Source: Candidatus Scalindua sp.
GTDB lineage: Bacteria > Planctomycetota > Brocadiia > Brocadiales > Scalinduaceae
Direction: 5' to 3'
DNA length: 64,000 bases
Assembly (NCBI GenBank): GCA_031316155.1
Contig: JALDRB010000014.1
Location: forward strand, 62,001 to 126,000
Shown: piece after piece, positions 53,802 through 62,183 of the stretch
Layout: every line of letters begins with the position of its first letter
How positions within the stretch are numbered: the stretch's first letter is position 1
The notes under the pieces: model-generated
The model's database searches: none
Seen by the model: the letters and a program-made list of their open reading frames with translations, nothing else
Told to the model about the DNA's origin: nothing
Program-made: the position numbers and the translations under genes

Positions 53802-54968
53802 TCAGTGCATCCTCTTTGAATATTGATAAAAGCTTTTCGTTAGTAAACATTGCATTGTTATAAAACTTTTTCCAATACGTTTCAGAATTACAAACGTGGA
53901 ACTTACACGCTTCCCTCTTAAAGCTGTAAAACCAGAATCAACTCCATTCCAAATCTGTTTCAAGCTATTCTTGTGTATATTTCCTACTTGAGTACTATCA
54001 TTTGGGTTCATATAAACATTCAAATCAGGATAAATTAATGCAGATAAATAAAGATCTAAATTAACTTTCGTTGTCTCAGTTTTTGTTTTTTTAAGACAAG
54101 GGAAATTGTACCTTATAATTACCCCAAGCTTCTTTGCTAATCTCTTGGATTCCTTAACTGTTTTATTCAATTCATTTATGTGGTATTTAATCAAATGTTT
54201 TTCCCGCAGGCAAGGCTTGTTATAAAGTTTCCCCTCACCGATGGTTAGACCTGATATTCTATACTGATAACAAAAACGTACTAGAGCAGTCATTTCTTCT
54301 AAATTAAAAGTAAATGTAGTCATAGAAACATTTAATAGTGGTGTCTTAGAATAGTGTTCATGCTTGATCTTATTGAGAACTTCAAGATTTGCTTTAATCA
54401 ATTCCATCTTTCCGTTTCTTCGTATTTTTTTGTAAATATTTGTATTAGCCGCATCTAATGAAATGCTGATCCATAAACAACATTTTAAAAGTTTTCTGCA
54501 TAATTCTGGCGTTAATAAAGAAAAGTTAGTAAAAAGACAATAGGGAATATTTAATTCCCCCAACAAGTCTATCAAACGAAAAAATTCTTTATAACATATT
54601 GGCTCACCTCCCGTAAGTTTGACGAGAATTAAGTATTTTGCATTTTCTTTTAACACCTCTGTAAGTTTATCAAAATCTATATCAGTGAGATGAGTATAAA
54701 AATTCTCTACCTTAGAACTTTTCTTACACATGATACAGGAATAATTACAACGGGAGGTCAAAAGAATTGTCAGAAGGCAAGGTGCAATACCAGAGCTCTT
54801 TCTTCCTACCAAATAAGAGAAAAAAGAAATTGTTAGATTATAAATTTTCGCAGGTGTCAGAAATGGCAACAAGATTCTTAAATAATGAGTACGAGACATT
54901 AAAAATGAATAACAAGTAATTTGTTTAGCCATTATTTCTTTTATTACACAACAAATTTTTAATTTCAA
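53802..54968 (-). CDS. Radical SAM protein with degenerate SPASM-type C-terminus
   Basis: 388 aa. The 4Fe-4S/AdoMet motif is CNYSCIMC (C-x3-C-x2-C) at about residues 74-81, followed by KLTGGEPICYKEFF (the GGE loop). The C-terminal region reads YPDLNVYMNPNDSTQVGNIH and SLKQIWNG: this is the layout of a SPASM/twitch auxiliary-cluster domain, in which 'xxPC...GNI' should carry cysteines, but the Cys positions here are Asn/Ser. So the auxiliary cluster is probably missing or altered. The N-terminal 65 residues include hydrophobic stretches. Relatives modify peptides, lipids or sugars. No peptide substrate gene was found nearby. Confidence 0.82.
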   Translation of the reverse strand: MKLKICCVIKEIMAKQITCYSFLMSRTHYLRILLPFLTPAKIYNLTISFFSYLVGRKSSGIAPCLLTILLTSRCNYSCIMCKKSSKVENFYTHLTDIDFDKLTEVLKENAKYLILVKLTGGEPICYKEFFRLIDLLGELNIPYCLFTNFSLLTPELCRKLLKCCLWISISLDAANTNIYKKIRRNGKMELIKANLEVLNKIKHEHYSKTPLLNVSMTTFTFNLEEMTALVRFCYQYRISGLTIGEGKLYNKPCLREKHLIKYHINELNKTVKESKRLAKKLGVIIRYNFPCLKKTKTETTKVNLDLYLSALIYPDLNVYMNPNDSTQVGNIHKNSLKQIWNGVDSGFTALRGKRVSSTFVILKRIGKSFITMQCLLTKSFYQYSKRMH

Positions 54969-55699
54969 TTAGTGTTAAGTGAATATAACATAAGCTTAAA
55001 ATATTTATAGCTAAATTGGAGAAATTTTGTTAATAGTATGTCATTTTATTAATTTGGAATACTCAATTCGCATGCCAAATAGAGTATTTTCAAAGAAATG
55101 TTGTACTTTATTAAGGACTATAGGCTTTTATGATTTTTTATATACAGAACGATATGATTAAATAATTTAGAATGTCAACTATACTTGAATAAATTCATAA
55201 AACAAACTTCATTTTTACTCTCTTTTCCTATTTCTCCCTGAACATCCTTCAAAAACGTGTTCAACTAAAACGGATAACATTTGATCCCCTTATAAGTGAA
55301 AAAGAAAAAGCATTATGTGCTAATAACTTAATTTTGTCTTGACACAGCACATTAATCATCAATAATAATAAAAATTAAGACAAAAGTTTTTGTAGCAAAA
55401 TTAACCTGTCTTTCTCTTAATAAAACACTAATGCTGAAAGATGAATGGGTGAAACGAAACTTATCGGTATGGTTCCTGAGCTGAAAAGACCTGTCAGTTT
55501 TCATGTTACCTGTGAGAAATTAAAACCACCTTTCTTCTCTTTTTCAGTTCCATTTTTTCTTTCTTAAAAGCACCACAAATTTTTTACCAGTAGTGTAGTT
55601 TTCTATCATGGCAAAAGAGAAAAGATTTATATTATACATTTCTCTTCATGCACCTTACCGAACAATATTGAATATAATTGCAATCTGACTACAATTTGA
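54969..55699. other. AT-rich spacer, 730 bp
   Basis: No supported gene on either strand and no dispersed repeat. A TTGACA at about 55339 with AATAAT 16 bases later could be a plus-strand promoter, but nothing follows it. Confidence 0.5.
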
Positions 55700-55950
55700 C
55701 TACTTTATGAGAAAGACTCGATTGATGTTTAAACGTCCTGGTTTCTCTTGGTACCCTAAGGCATCAAGTTCTTCCCATTCGAATGGTCTGCAGGCCAGGC
55801 GGGGATGAATAGCAATTGCACCAAAGAAAGGATATTTGGTTGAAGGTCTATCCCTTATCACTAAATTCTTTCTGCTTTCTACAATTGCCTGTTCAAGCTC
55901 TTTATTACTTTACCGGGTTTATGATGCGGTTCTTTAATTTCAAAAAGCAT
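55700..55950 (-). pseudogene. Small conserved-looking gene with a frameshift
   Basis: ATG at 55950 gives MLFEIKEPHHKPG; after about 15 codons the reading continues in another frame as NKELEQAIVESRKNLVIRDR, PSTKYPFFGAIAIHPRLACR, PFEWEELDALG and ends RVFLIK at 55700-55702. Total span 251 bases, not a multiple of three, consistent with one indel near 55903-55915. Joined it is about 83 aa with no membrane segment. The sequence looks well conserved, but I do not know the family. It follows the DUF4405-like gene after 16 bases. Confidence 0.55.
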
Positions 55951-55966
55951 TACTCGGAAGATAACA

Positions 55967-56560
55967 TTAATGCATTTCTTTATACTCTTGTATGATCCGG
56001 CGGACATCATCCATTGTGAATCGGTATGCCTTCCTTAGATCTCCCAGACATTCATCTTCTTCTAAATCAGGTGGTAACCCAAGTTTTTTTATTATATATT
56101 CGACAGGAACTCCTGTAGCCTTTTCCGCCTCTTGTAAAGTCATTGATCCCCACACCTGTACATTACCATGGCGCACTGAAGCCAGATTGCGCCCACTGCG
56201 GCTCTCAATGGTTTTGTCTACAGGGCTCAACAAAGGAGCTACAGCTAACGCTAACAGACCGACTACACCTACAATGCCCAAACCTGCTCGCAATCCGGAA
56301 CCCTCTCCTGGCTTGCCGGTAAGGATGTTCATAACCCAACGCCAGTGAAGCAGCAGATGCATGGCTAAAATGCCTAAAAAAGCAATTGATATCCAGAAAT
56401 GAATATCACCCCATCCATGCCGGTCTAAACCCCAGATGGTACTGAACCGTCTGCTGCCGGGAGGAAGGACATAACGCATTAATACGCCGGTGGTAGTCAG
56501 GAAAACAAATCCGGCAAATCCCGCTGCATCAAATATAAAGTTTAATTTCGAACGCTTCAA
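55967..56560 (-). CDS. DUF4405-like cytochrome b561-type membrane protein with C-terminal helical domain
   Basis: 197 aa. Three membrane helices: residues about 8-28, 52-72 and 92-112. His residues in GWGDIHFWISIAFLGILAMH and LLLHW are placed as in haem-binding DUF4405/cytochrome b561 proteins. After residue 125 comes a soluble part, WGSMTLQEAEKATGVPVEYI through RFTMDDVRRIIQEY, resembling a small domain seen on redox membrane proteins in anaerobes. Could transfer electrons between quinol and a periplasmic partner. Next upstream, on the same strand, are a periplasmic small protein and a cupin; an operon is possible but the gaps are several hundred bases. Confidence 0.72.
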   Translation of the reverse strand: MKRSKLNFIFDAAGFAGFVFLTTTGVLMRYVLPPGSRRFSTIWGLDRHGWGDIHFWISIAFLGILAMHLLLHWRWVMNILTGKPGEGSGLRAGLGIVGVVGLLALAVAPLLSPVDKTIESRSGRNLASVRHGNVQVWGSMTLQEAEKATGVPVEYIIKKLGLPPDLEEDECLGDLRKAYRFTMDDVRRIIQEYKEMH

Positions 56561-56725
56561 TTTCCACCTCTTCGAAATCTTCAGGTTTTTAGTTTTGTAA
56601 CGTTAATATTAAGCAATGTTATTCTTTTTGGCTCATCATCAGTATTTGTAAATAAAAATAAAGAAAAAAAATGATTTATTTGAAGGACGGTCATCCAAAA
56701 GGAATTACTTTTATTCCCATTTCCT

Positions 56726-56758
56726 CCGTCCACCCCAGCGTTAAGTGAGGGTGGACGG
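56726..56758. terminator. Perfect 10-bp GC-rich hairpin
   Basis: CCGTCCACCC, a 13-base loop and GGGTGGACGG. No clear T-run on either side, so a terminator is likely but not certain. It lies between the 140-aa protein gene and the DUF4405-like gene, both on the minus strand. The rest of 56561-56974 is unremarkable. Confidence 0.5.
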
Positions 56759-56974
56759 CTCCGAATGGAACAAAAGTTGACATTATTTGATAAAATATTT
56801 AAGAACCAAACCCAGCTCCAAATTCATTATGGTATCATTGATTCGAGTTTATGAAGATGATAGCTTTCTAAAATGACTATTTCCGTGCTTTAATGGTTAT
56901 GATGTTCAAAAATTTCAAAATAAGGAGTGGGATGGATCAAGCGAAACAGACCTATTTACCACAAACTAATTTCA

Positions 56975-57397
56975 TTACTTTGGCATTATTTTTAGCCATT
57001 CGTCTATAGTGAGTACAGGTACAATTTTTCCAGTCTGGCTAGGTACCAGCGGAAGAAAAAATTCTACGGCTGCTCCGTAATCACTTGCTTCAAAGATAAA
57101 AAAATAATCATGTTCTGTGACCGTGACGTAAGCTCCCAGTATCGTTATACCCTTCTCTTCTGCCTTTTTTCTCTCTTCCCAGAACTTACTGAGCATCTTC
57201 GCACCATCTGCACTCCTGCCAGGACAATTTTCCGGTGTATGTGTCCAGTGAGCGACATATAAGGTTTTCTTTTCCGCAGCACCGATGTCCCATACTGATC
57301 CCTTTTCAGCCACTTTGGCATATATGTTAAAACTAAAAAACGTGGTGGCTACAAACAAGACAATAGTAACGAACATTCCAACTCTTCCATACTTCAT
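56975..57397 (-). CDS. Secreted small protein, DUF3303/GYD-like fold
   Basis: 140 aa. Signal peptide (MFVTIVLFVATTFFSFNIYA). The mature part TLYVAHWTHTPENCPGRSAD, EKGITILGAYVTVTEHDYFF and AAVEFFLPLVPSQTGKIVPV fits the small ferredoxin-like alpha/beta fold of DUF3303/GYD proteins, which often bind small ligands. A Cys in ENCPGRS could bind metal. The function is unknown. It stands between a hairpin and a spacer; the neighbouring DUF4405-like protein and cupin have the same direction. Confidence 0.7.
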   Translation of the reverse strand: MKYGRVGMFVTIVLFVATTFFSFNIYAKVAEKGSVWDIGAAEKKTLYVAHWTHTPENCPGRSADGAKMLSKFWEERKKAEEKGITILGAYVTVTEHDYFFIFEASDYGAAVEFFLPLVPSQTGKIVPVLTIDEWLKIMPK

Positions 57398-57764
57398 CTA
57401 TTTTTCCCCTTCCTTAAAACAATTTTACAGGAATTACTTATTTTAAAATCAAATCCAAACGTCTCATAAATTGGTCGCTTACTGTTTAATTAAGCAATGT
57501 TATTTATTGTGCTGGACATCACCTCCTTTTGTTTCTTTATGCTCTTGTTTGCGAGTTTTTGTTTTCTCGGGAGCCTGAAAATGGCCATGTGCCTGATTTT
57601 TGCTTGCTTCCCAAAGACCCTCAACAGAATGAATGTACTCGACATATAATCAAGTCAAAAATCATTTTACTGTTATATGCTTTCCGCTGTCTATGGGTAC
57701 TCTTTCTTTATTTTCGATTGCCATAAATTCATCAAAAAATTTATCAATCTCTTTCTGCTTTAAG
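57398..57764. other. Spacer of 367 bp with a coding-like trace
   Basis: Directly after the cupin gene, the minus strand reads KQKEIDKFFDEFMAIENKER and VPIDSGKHITVK before a stop (about 57760-57660), without a start codon. It may be a lost reading frame or a very short gene starting at the internal ATG. The remainder holds nothing I recognise. Confidence 0.35.
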
Positions 57765-58112
57765 CTAAGACCTTATCATAGTCAACATCATCTTGAATTT
57801 TTTTATTGCTTTCAGCGCATGTGGCTGGTTTGCCGGCATGATAACAATTTCTCCCTCCTTCAGGTGAAGGGGTCTGCCCGAGATAACAATTTCCACTTCA
57901 CCCTCGAGAAGATAAACTAATGCATCGAATGGTGCTGTATGTTCACTCAACCCCTGCCCTTCATCAAAGGCAAATATAGTTACCGTTCCTGTTTTTTTAT
58001 TAATTATCTCCCGGCTCACCACGGAGCAATCCTGGTAATTTACGAGGTTAATTAATTTTGCAGGCTGCGCTTCAAGTGTTTTGAGATGAGATTGTTTCTT
58101 ATCATGATCCAT
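57765..58112 (-). CDS. Single-domain cupin protein
   Basis: 115 aa. Cupin_2 barrel: motif 1 at FDALVYLLEGEVEIVISGRP (with H earlier in SEHTAPFD) and motif 2 at MPANQPHALKAIKKFKMML. The metal-binding His/Glu set is partly conserved (His in SEHT, Glu in LEGEVE, His in QPHAL). Small cupins of this kind regulate or bind small molecules; no catalysis can be assigned. AGG-rich ribosome-binding site is weak. A full copy of the dispersed repeat lies upstream. Confidence 0.85.
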   Translation of the reverse strand: MDHDKKQSHLKTLEAQPAKLINLVNYQDCSVVSREIINKKTGTVTIFAFDEGQGLSEHTAPFDALVYLLEGEVEIVISGRPLHLKEGEIVIMPANQPHALKAIKKFKMMLTMIRS

Positions 58113-58300
58113 CTTTCACTTTCCTTAGTTTAAATATTTTGATAAAAGCAAAATATAAAAATACAGATTTGACAACATGTAAATATTAAGATATTTATAT
58201 GGTAATAAAACCATCTGTAACTGTCAATTTCCATTATACTGCATTGTTTAGATACCGGTTATTAGATAATATTATTCAAAAAAAGAGCTGCGACTTAGAT

Positions 58301-58472
58301 ATACTCATCTCGTAATGGTTTTCGGACCTGCCTGTGCGTAAGGAACGCACGCAGACAGGTAAAATCCGAGATAACATTGAGCGAGTAAAGTCCTCGGCAC
58401 CTTTTGTCCGGGGATACCTTTACCAAGATTTGGTTTCCAGTAAAATTGAAAGCCAAATCGGTTTTAGTATAT
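58301..58472 (+). repeat. Dispersed MITE-like repeat, full copy with type 1 hairpin at the left
   Basis: ATACTCATCTCGTAATGG to CGGTTTTAGTAT. Closest to the copy at 52628, with the hairpin at about 58327-58363 and the core AGTAAAGTCCTCGGCACC. Confidence 0.9.
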
Positions 58473-58508
58473 TAATGATGAAGTTTTGACTTTTAAAAGA
58501 ATAAATAC

Positions 58509-60254
58509 TTGTCTCTTATTAAAATAAACAAAATGACAACAGATTGTGTTATCAGGATAGCGGGAGAATCGGGAGAAGGCATCGTTCTCGCAGGTGAGAT
58601 CGTCACACTTGCATTGAGCCGTTCAGGATTTAATATATTCACCTTCAGAACATATCCTGCTGAAGTAAGAGGTGGGCCATCCCTGTTCCAAATGAGAACC
58701 AGTGCAGGCTGTCTTCATTCGCAGGGTGATTCAGTCGACATACTTGTTTCGCTGAATGATGAGGCACGCGATGGGAATTTGAAGGATTTAAAGGAAGGCT
58801 GTTTATTAATATGGGATGGGACAAGTGAAAAGCAATGGAATTCACCAACTGATAAGGGTATACTGAGCTTTCCAATTCCTATAACAGAGATTGTGAGTAA
58901 AAAGGTAGGTGTTTACCGATGCAAAAACATGGCAGCTATTGGCGCTTTATGTAACGTCACGAATATCGACTATTTTATCATGGAAAGCGTCATAAAAGAA
59001 AAGACATCCAAGAAAGGCAGCCATGTCCTGGAAAAGAACCTCCTGGCATTTAAACTGGGTTTTGATTATGCAGAAACACATAAGACGAAACCCGTTTCCT
59101 ATCACCTCAGTCCCATTGGCAAATCTGAAAAATTAGTACTATCAGGTAATGAGGCTCTCGCACTTGGCGCACTGATGAGTGGGTGCAGATTTTACGCAGC
59201 CTATCCAATCACTCCTGCCACTGATCTGATGGAGTGGTTAGCACTGGAACTTCCAAGGGTTGGCGGTGCAGTTATCCAGGCCGAGGATGAAATGAGCGCG
59301 CTGGGAATGGTGTTAGGGGCGTCATTTGCCGGTCAAAAGGCCTTTACCGCCACATCAGGACCAGGGCTTTCATTAATGGCCGAGCTTATTGGAATGGCAA
59401 GTATGGCAGAAATACCTTCGGTTATTGTGGATGTACAGCGTGGAGGACCAAGTACCGGAATGCCTACCAAAACGGAACAATCAGATTTAAATCTTGCCCT
59501 ATACGGAACACACGGAGATGCCTCAAGAATTGTCTTAGCGCCTACAAATGTTGAAGACTGTTTTTTTCAAATTATTAATGCATTCAACTTGTCCGAAAAA
59601 TACCAAGTGCCGGTAATTGTATTATCAGACCAATCATTAGGACACAGGAAAGAAAGTATGAGAAGACCTGTTATGACGGATATAAAGGAGGGTAAAAGGC
59701 TAAGACCGGGAGTCGATGAAATTATGGATTATCGCAGATACAGTTTGATCTCAGGCGGTGTTTCCCCCATAGCAATTCCCGGAGAGAATGAGGAATACTA
59801 TGTGGCACAGGGATTGGAGCACGATGAATATGGCTCGCCATGTTATGACCCTGAAAATCATCTCCGGATGACTGCCAAGCGTTTTCGTAAATTACAGAAT
59901 ATTTCAGGCGACATTACTCTGTTTGAAAAATATGGAAAACAGGATGCAAGTATAGGTATAATTGGTTGGGGATCAACTGAAGGGGCAGTAAGGGAGGCCT
60001 TTGAAAGGCTTGATGCGGAAGGCTACGGTGTAGAGGTTTTTTACCCTAAGGTATTAAATCCCTTACCGGACAAAGAGATGAGAAACTTTCTTGAAAACAA
60101 GAAGACAATCCTTGTCCCTGAGATAAATTATACAGGCCAGTTTGCCATGCTCCTCAGGGGAAAATATCTTACGCAGGTTACGTCCACTAACTATTTGCGG
60201 TGGAATTCCATTTACCGCAAAGGAAATTTACAGCAAAATCAGAGAGTTATGTAA
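58509..60254 (+). CDS. korA: 2-oxoacid:ferredoxin oxidoreductase, fused gamma-alpha subunit
   Basis: 581 aa. Residues 10-190 are the gamma domain (RIAGESGEGIVLAGEIVTLA, RTYPAEVRGGPSLFQMR); residues 210-575 are the alpha domain (GNEALALGALMSGCRFYAAY, PITPATDLMEWL, DVQRGGPSTGMPTKTEQSDL). This fusion is typical of 2-oxoglutarate (KorA) and related ferredoxin oxidoreductases that work in the oxidative or reductive TCA cycle and release or fix CO2. Substrate not provable; 2-oxoglutarate is most likely. The ATG at 58533 (MTTDCVIRI) is an alternative to the TTG at 58509. The beta subunit gene starts 3 bases downstream. The ferredoxin-like delta subunit is absent, as usual for this type. Confidence 0.93.
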   Translation: MSLIKINKMTTDCVIRIAGESGEGIVLAGEIVTLALSRSGFNIFTFRTYPAEVRGGPSLFQMRTSAGCLHSQGDSVDILVSLNDEARDGNLKDLKEGCLLIWDGTSEKQWNSPTDKGILSFPIPITEIVSKKVGVYRCKNMAAIGALCNVTNIDYFIMESVIKEKTSKKGSHVLEKNLLAFKLGFDYAETHKTKPVSYHLSPIGKSEKLVLSGNEALALGALMSGCRFYAAYPITPATDLMEWLALELPRVGGAVIQAEDEMSALGMVLGASFAGQKAFTATSGPGLSLMAELIGMASMAEIPSVIVDVQRGGPSTGMPTKTEQSDLNLALYGTHGDASRIVLAPTNVEDCFFQIINAFNLSEKYQVPVIVLSDQSLGHRKESMRRPVMTDIKEGKRLRPGVDEIMDYRRYSLISGGVSPIAIPGENEEYYVAQGLEHDEYGSPCYDPENHLRMTAKRFRKLQNISGDITLFEKYGKQDASIGIIGWGSTEGAVREAFERLDAEGYGVEVFYPKVLNPLPDKEMRNFLENKKTILVPEINYTGQFAMLLRGKYLTQVTSTNYLRWNSIYRKGNLQQNQRVM

Positions 60255-60257
60255 TAG

Positions 60258-61109
60258 ATGAAGCGTTATACTCCACTTAATTATATAGGAAGAAACAAGC
60301 CAGTCTGGTGTGCAGGGTGCGGGGATTATGGAGTATTGACAGCGTTATTTAATGCGTTTAGTCAAAAAGAGATTGACGCAAAGAATGTTGCTATCATATC
60401 GGGAATAGGATGCTCCGGCAGGCTGCCGGATTTCATAAAGGCATACGGCTTTCACGGTGCGCATGGTCGTGCGCTTCCAATTGCAATTGGTGTAAAGGTG
60501 GCAAATCCATCCCTAAACGTTTTTGTCGTTGGCGGGGATGGAGACGGGTTAAGTATCGGTGCAGGGCATTTTCCACATGCTGCAAGAAAAAATATTGACA
60601 TGACCTACATACTCATGGACAACTCACTTTTCGGGATGACGAAGGGACAGTTTTCTCCCACAAGTCCGTGTAAATTTGAGAGTGGCTCCTCTCCATACGG
60701 TACACTGGAAGAACCAATGAACCCGATTGCCTTGTCATTGATATATGGAAGTACTTTTGTAGCGAGAGGATATTCTGGACCATCTAAATTAAATGATTTA
60801 ATTAATTTAATACGTGAGGCAATGGAGCATAAAGGGTTTTCATTTATCCATGTATTGAGCCCGTGTATAACTTATAACAGGGTGGTAACGTTTCAGTCAC
60901 TTAACGCGCAGGTTGTTGATATAGATGAGAAACACGAGATTACTGATAGAAATGAGGCATTGGTGCTTGCCCTTCGTGAAGAAAAACTCTCCGTAGGGCT
61001 GTTTTATAAAATCACGAAGCCCACGTTTAATGAAAAGCTAGTTGCAATGAGTGAAAAATTCGGGAGGCGTGGCTTGGATATTGAAAGACTCTATGCCAAA
61101 TTTACTTGA
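60258..61109 (+). CDS. korB: 2-oxoacid:ferredoxin oxidoreductase, beta subunit
   Basis: Thiamine diphosphate-binding subunit, 283 aa. Cluster-ligand Cys in WCAGCGDYGVL and GIGCSGRLPDF; a third conserved Cys occurs in the later part. ThDP/Mg motif GGDGDGLSIGAGHFPHAARK and MDNSLFGMTKGQFSPTS. It begins 3 bases after korA, and the two form the complete enzyme. 2-oxoglutarate is the most likely substrate. Confidence 0.94.
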   Translation: MKRYTPLNYIGRNKPVWCAGCGDYGVLTALFNAFSQKEIDAKNVAIISGIGCSGRLPDFIKAYGFHGAHGRALPIAIGVKVANPSLNVFVVGGDGDGLSIGAGHFPHAARKNIDMTYILMDNSLFGMTKGQFSPTSPCKFESGSSPYGTLEEPMNPIALSLIYGSTFVARGYSGPSKLNDLINLIREAMEHKGFSFIHVLSPCITYNRVVTFQSLNAQVVDIDEKHEITDRNEALVLALREEKLSVGLFYKITKPTFNEKLVAMSEKFGRRGLDIERLYAKFT

Positions 61110-61189
61110 GAGGTGATTTTTCACAAAAAGCTGGTAAAATAAGAATGACATTATTTTTATCATATAAATATTAATATTTAGAGTTGTTT

Positions 61190-61645
61190 ATGAAAATTTA
61201 TATTGGTACAGATCATGCAGGTTTTGAGTTAAAAGAGGAATTGAAAAAATTCCTTGAGAATTCAGGTTATGATGCAGAGGATATGGGAGCTTATGAATTT
61301 AGTGCAACTGACGACTATCCAGACTTTGTTTTTCCTGTTGCTAAAGCTGTTGCCGAAGATACTGAAAAAAGGAGGGGAATTATTCTCGGCGGTACCGGTA
61401 TAGGGAATGGAATTTTAGCAAACAAAGTAAAAGGAATAAGGGCCGGAATTATTTATGATGAATACAGTGCAAGAATGTCGAGAGAACATAATGATGCAAA
61501 TGTGATGGCTTTAGGTGCAAGAACATTAAGCGCCGACAAGGCAAAAAAGCTGGTAAAGATTTGGCTGGATACACCGTTTAGTAATGAAGAAAAGCATAAA
61601 AGAAGGATTGAAAAAATCAAGAAACTGGAAAGTAACCATCATTAA
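61190..61645 (+). CDS. rpiB: Ribose-5-phosphate isomerase B-like (RpiB/LacAB family)
   Basis: Interconverts ribose 5-phosphate and ribulose 5-phosphate in the pentose phosphate pathway. About 151 aa from the ATG at 61190. IGTDHAGFELKEEL, DDYPDFVFPVAKAV, the His in SREHNDANVMALGART and the GTGIG-x-x-ILANKVKGIRAG loop are typical. However, the catalytic Cys of E. coli-type RpiB (LICGTG) is Gly here (ILGGTG), and the Glu used by mycobacterial RpiB (GSGNGE) is not at the matching place (Asn instead). Either another residue acts as base or the substrate differs. It follows korB by 80 bases on the same strand. Confidence 0.85.
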   Translation: MKIYIGTDHAGFELKEELKKFLENSGYDAEDMGAYEFSATDDYPDFVFPVAKAVAEDTEKRRGIILGGTGIGNGILANKVKGIRAGIIYDEYSARMSREHNDANVMALGARTLSADKAKKLVKIWLDTPFSNEEKHKRRIEKIKKLESNHH

Positions 61646-61717
61646 ATTCTGAACCGATAAAGAGTAGCCATGCAGAATTCGAAGCATGAACATTGTTGAA
61701 GTAGTTGAATTATAAAA

Positions 61718-62047
61718 TTAATCTTTTCCCTTTTCTAATTCCTTTTCCAGCTTTTTTATCCTCTCATTTAAACAGTCAACACAGTAATCGCAATTATCGG
61801 AACAATCCAGGTGTCCACACTTTGCACACTTCTCAGCCGCTTCCTTTACAGCTCTTTGCCTGGCAAGACACTCTTCACATTTACCGCAATCACCCGGACA
61901 AACATAGTGTCCACAGTCCCTGCAATGCTTACAACCGTATTGCTTGTGTCCATGTGCCAGTACCGTATCAGTTGACATACCAATAGGCTTACCAGCAAAT
62001 GCAATAGCAAGTAAAAGAGCAATGACTATACAAGACTTCTTAAACAT
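61718..62047 (-). CDS. Secreted Cys-rich protein with a duplicated metal-binding motif
   Basis: 109 aa. Signal peptide MFKKSCIVIALLLAIAFAGK. The mature part holds 14 Cys, in two similar units: CKHCRDCGHYVCPGDC plus GKCEECLA, and CAKCGHLDCSDNC plus DYCVDCLN. Each has CxxCGHxxC then CxxCxxC-like spacing, as in zinc or iron-sulfur binding domains. The end is a Lys/Glu helix. It could bind metals in the periplasm. Converges on rpiB; no operon partner. Confidence 0.72.
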   Translation of the reverse strand: MFKKSCIVIALLLAIAFAGKPIGMSTDTVLAHGHKQYGCKHCRDCGHYVCPGDCGKCEECLARQRAVKEAAEKCAKCGHLDCSDNCDYCVDCLNERIKKLEKELEKGKD

Positions 62048-62183
62048 TTGAATATCTCCCTAACCAAAATATTAAACAAATAAGTTTTCATATAAAGACG
62101 GATAATACTATTTTCAAATGAGAATCGTCAAGATACAAAATAGAGACAAAATAAATTATAAAAAAAGGGTAATAAATAAGGAG

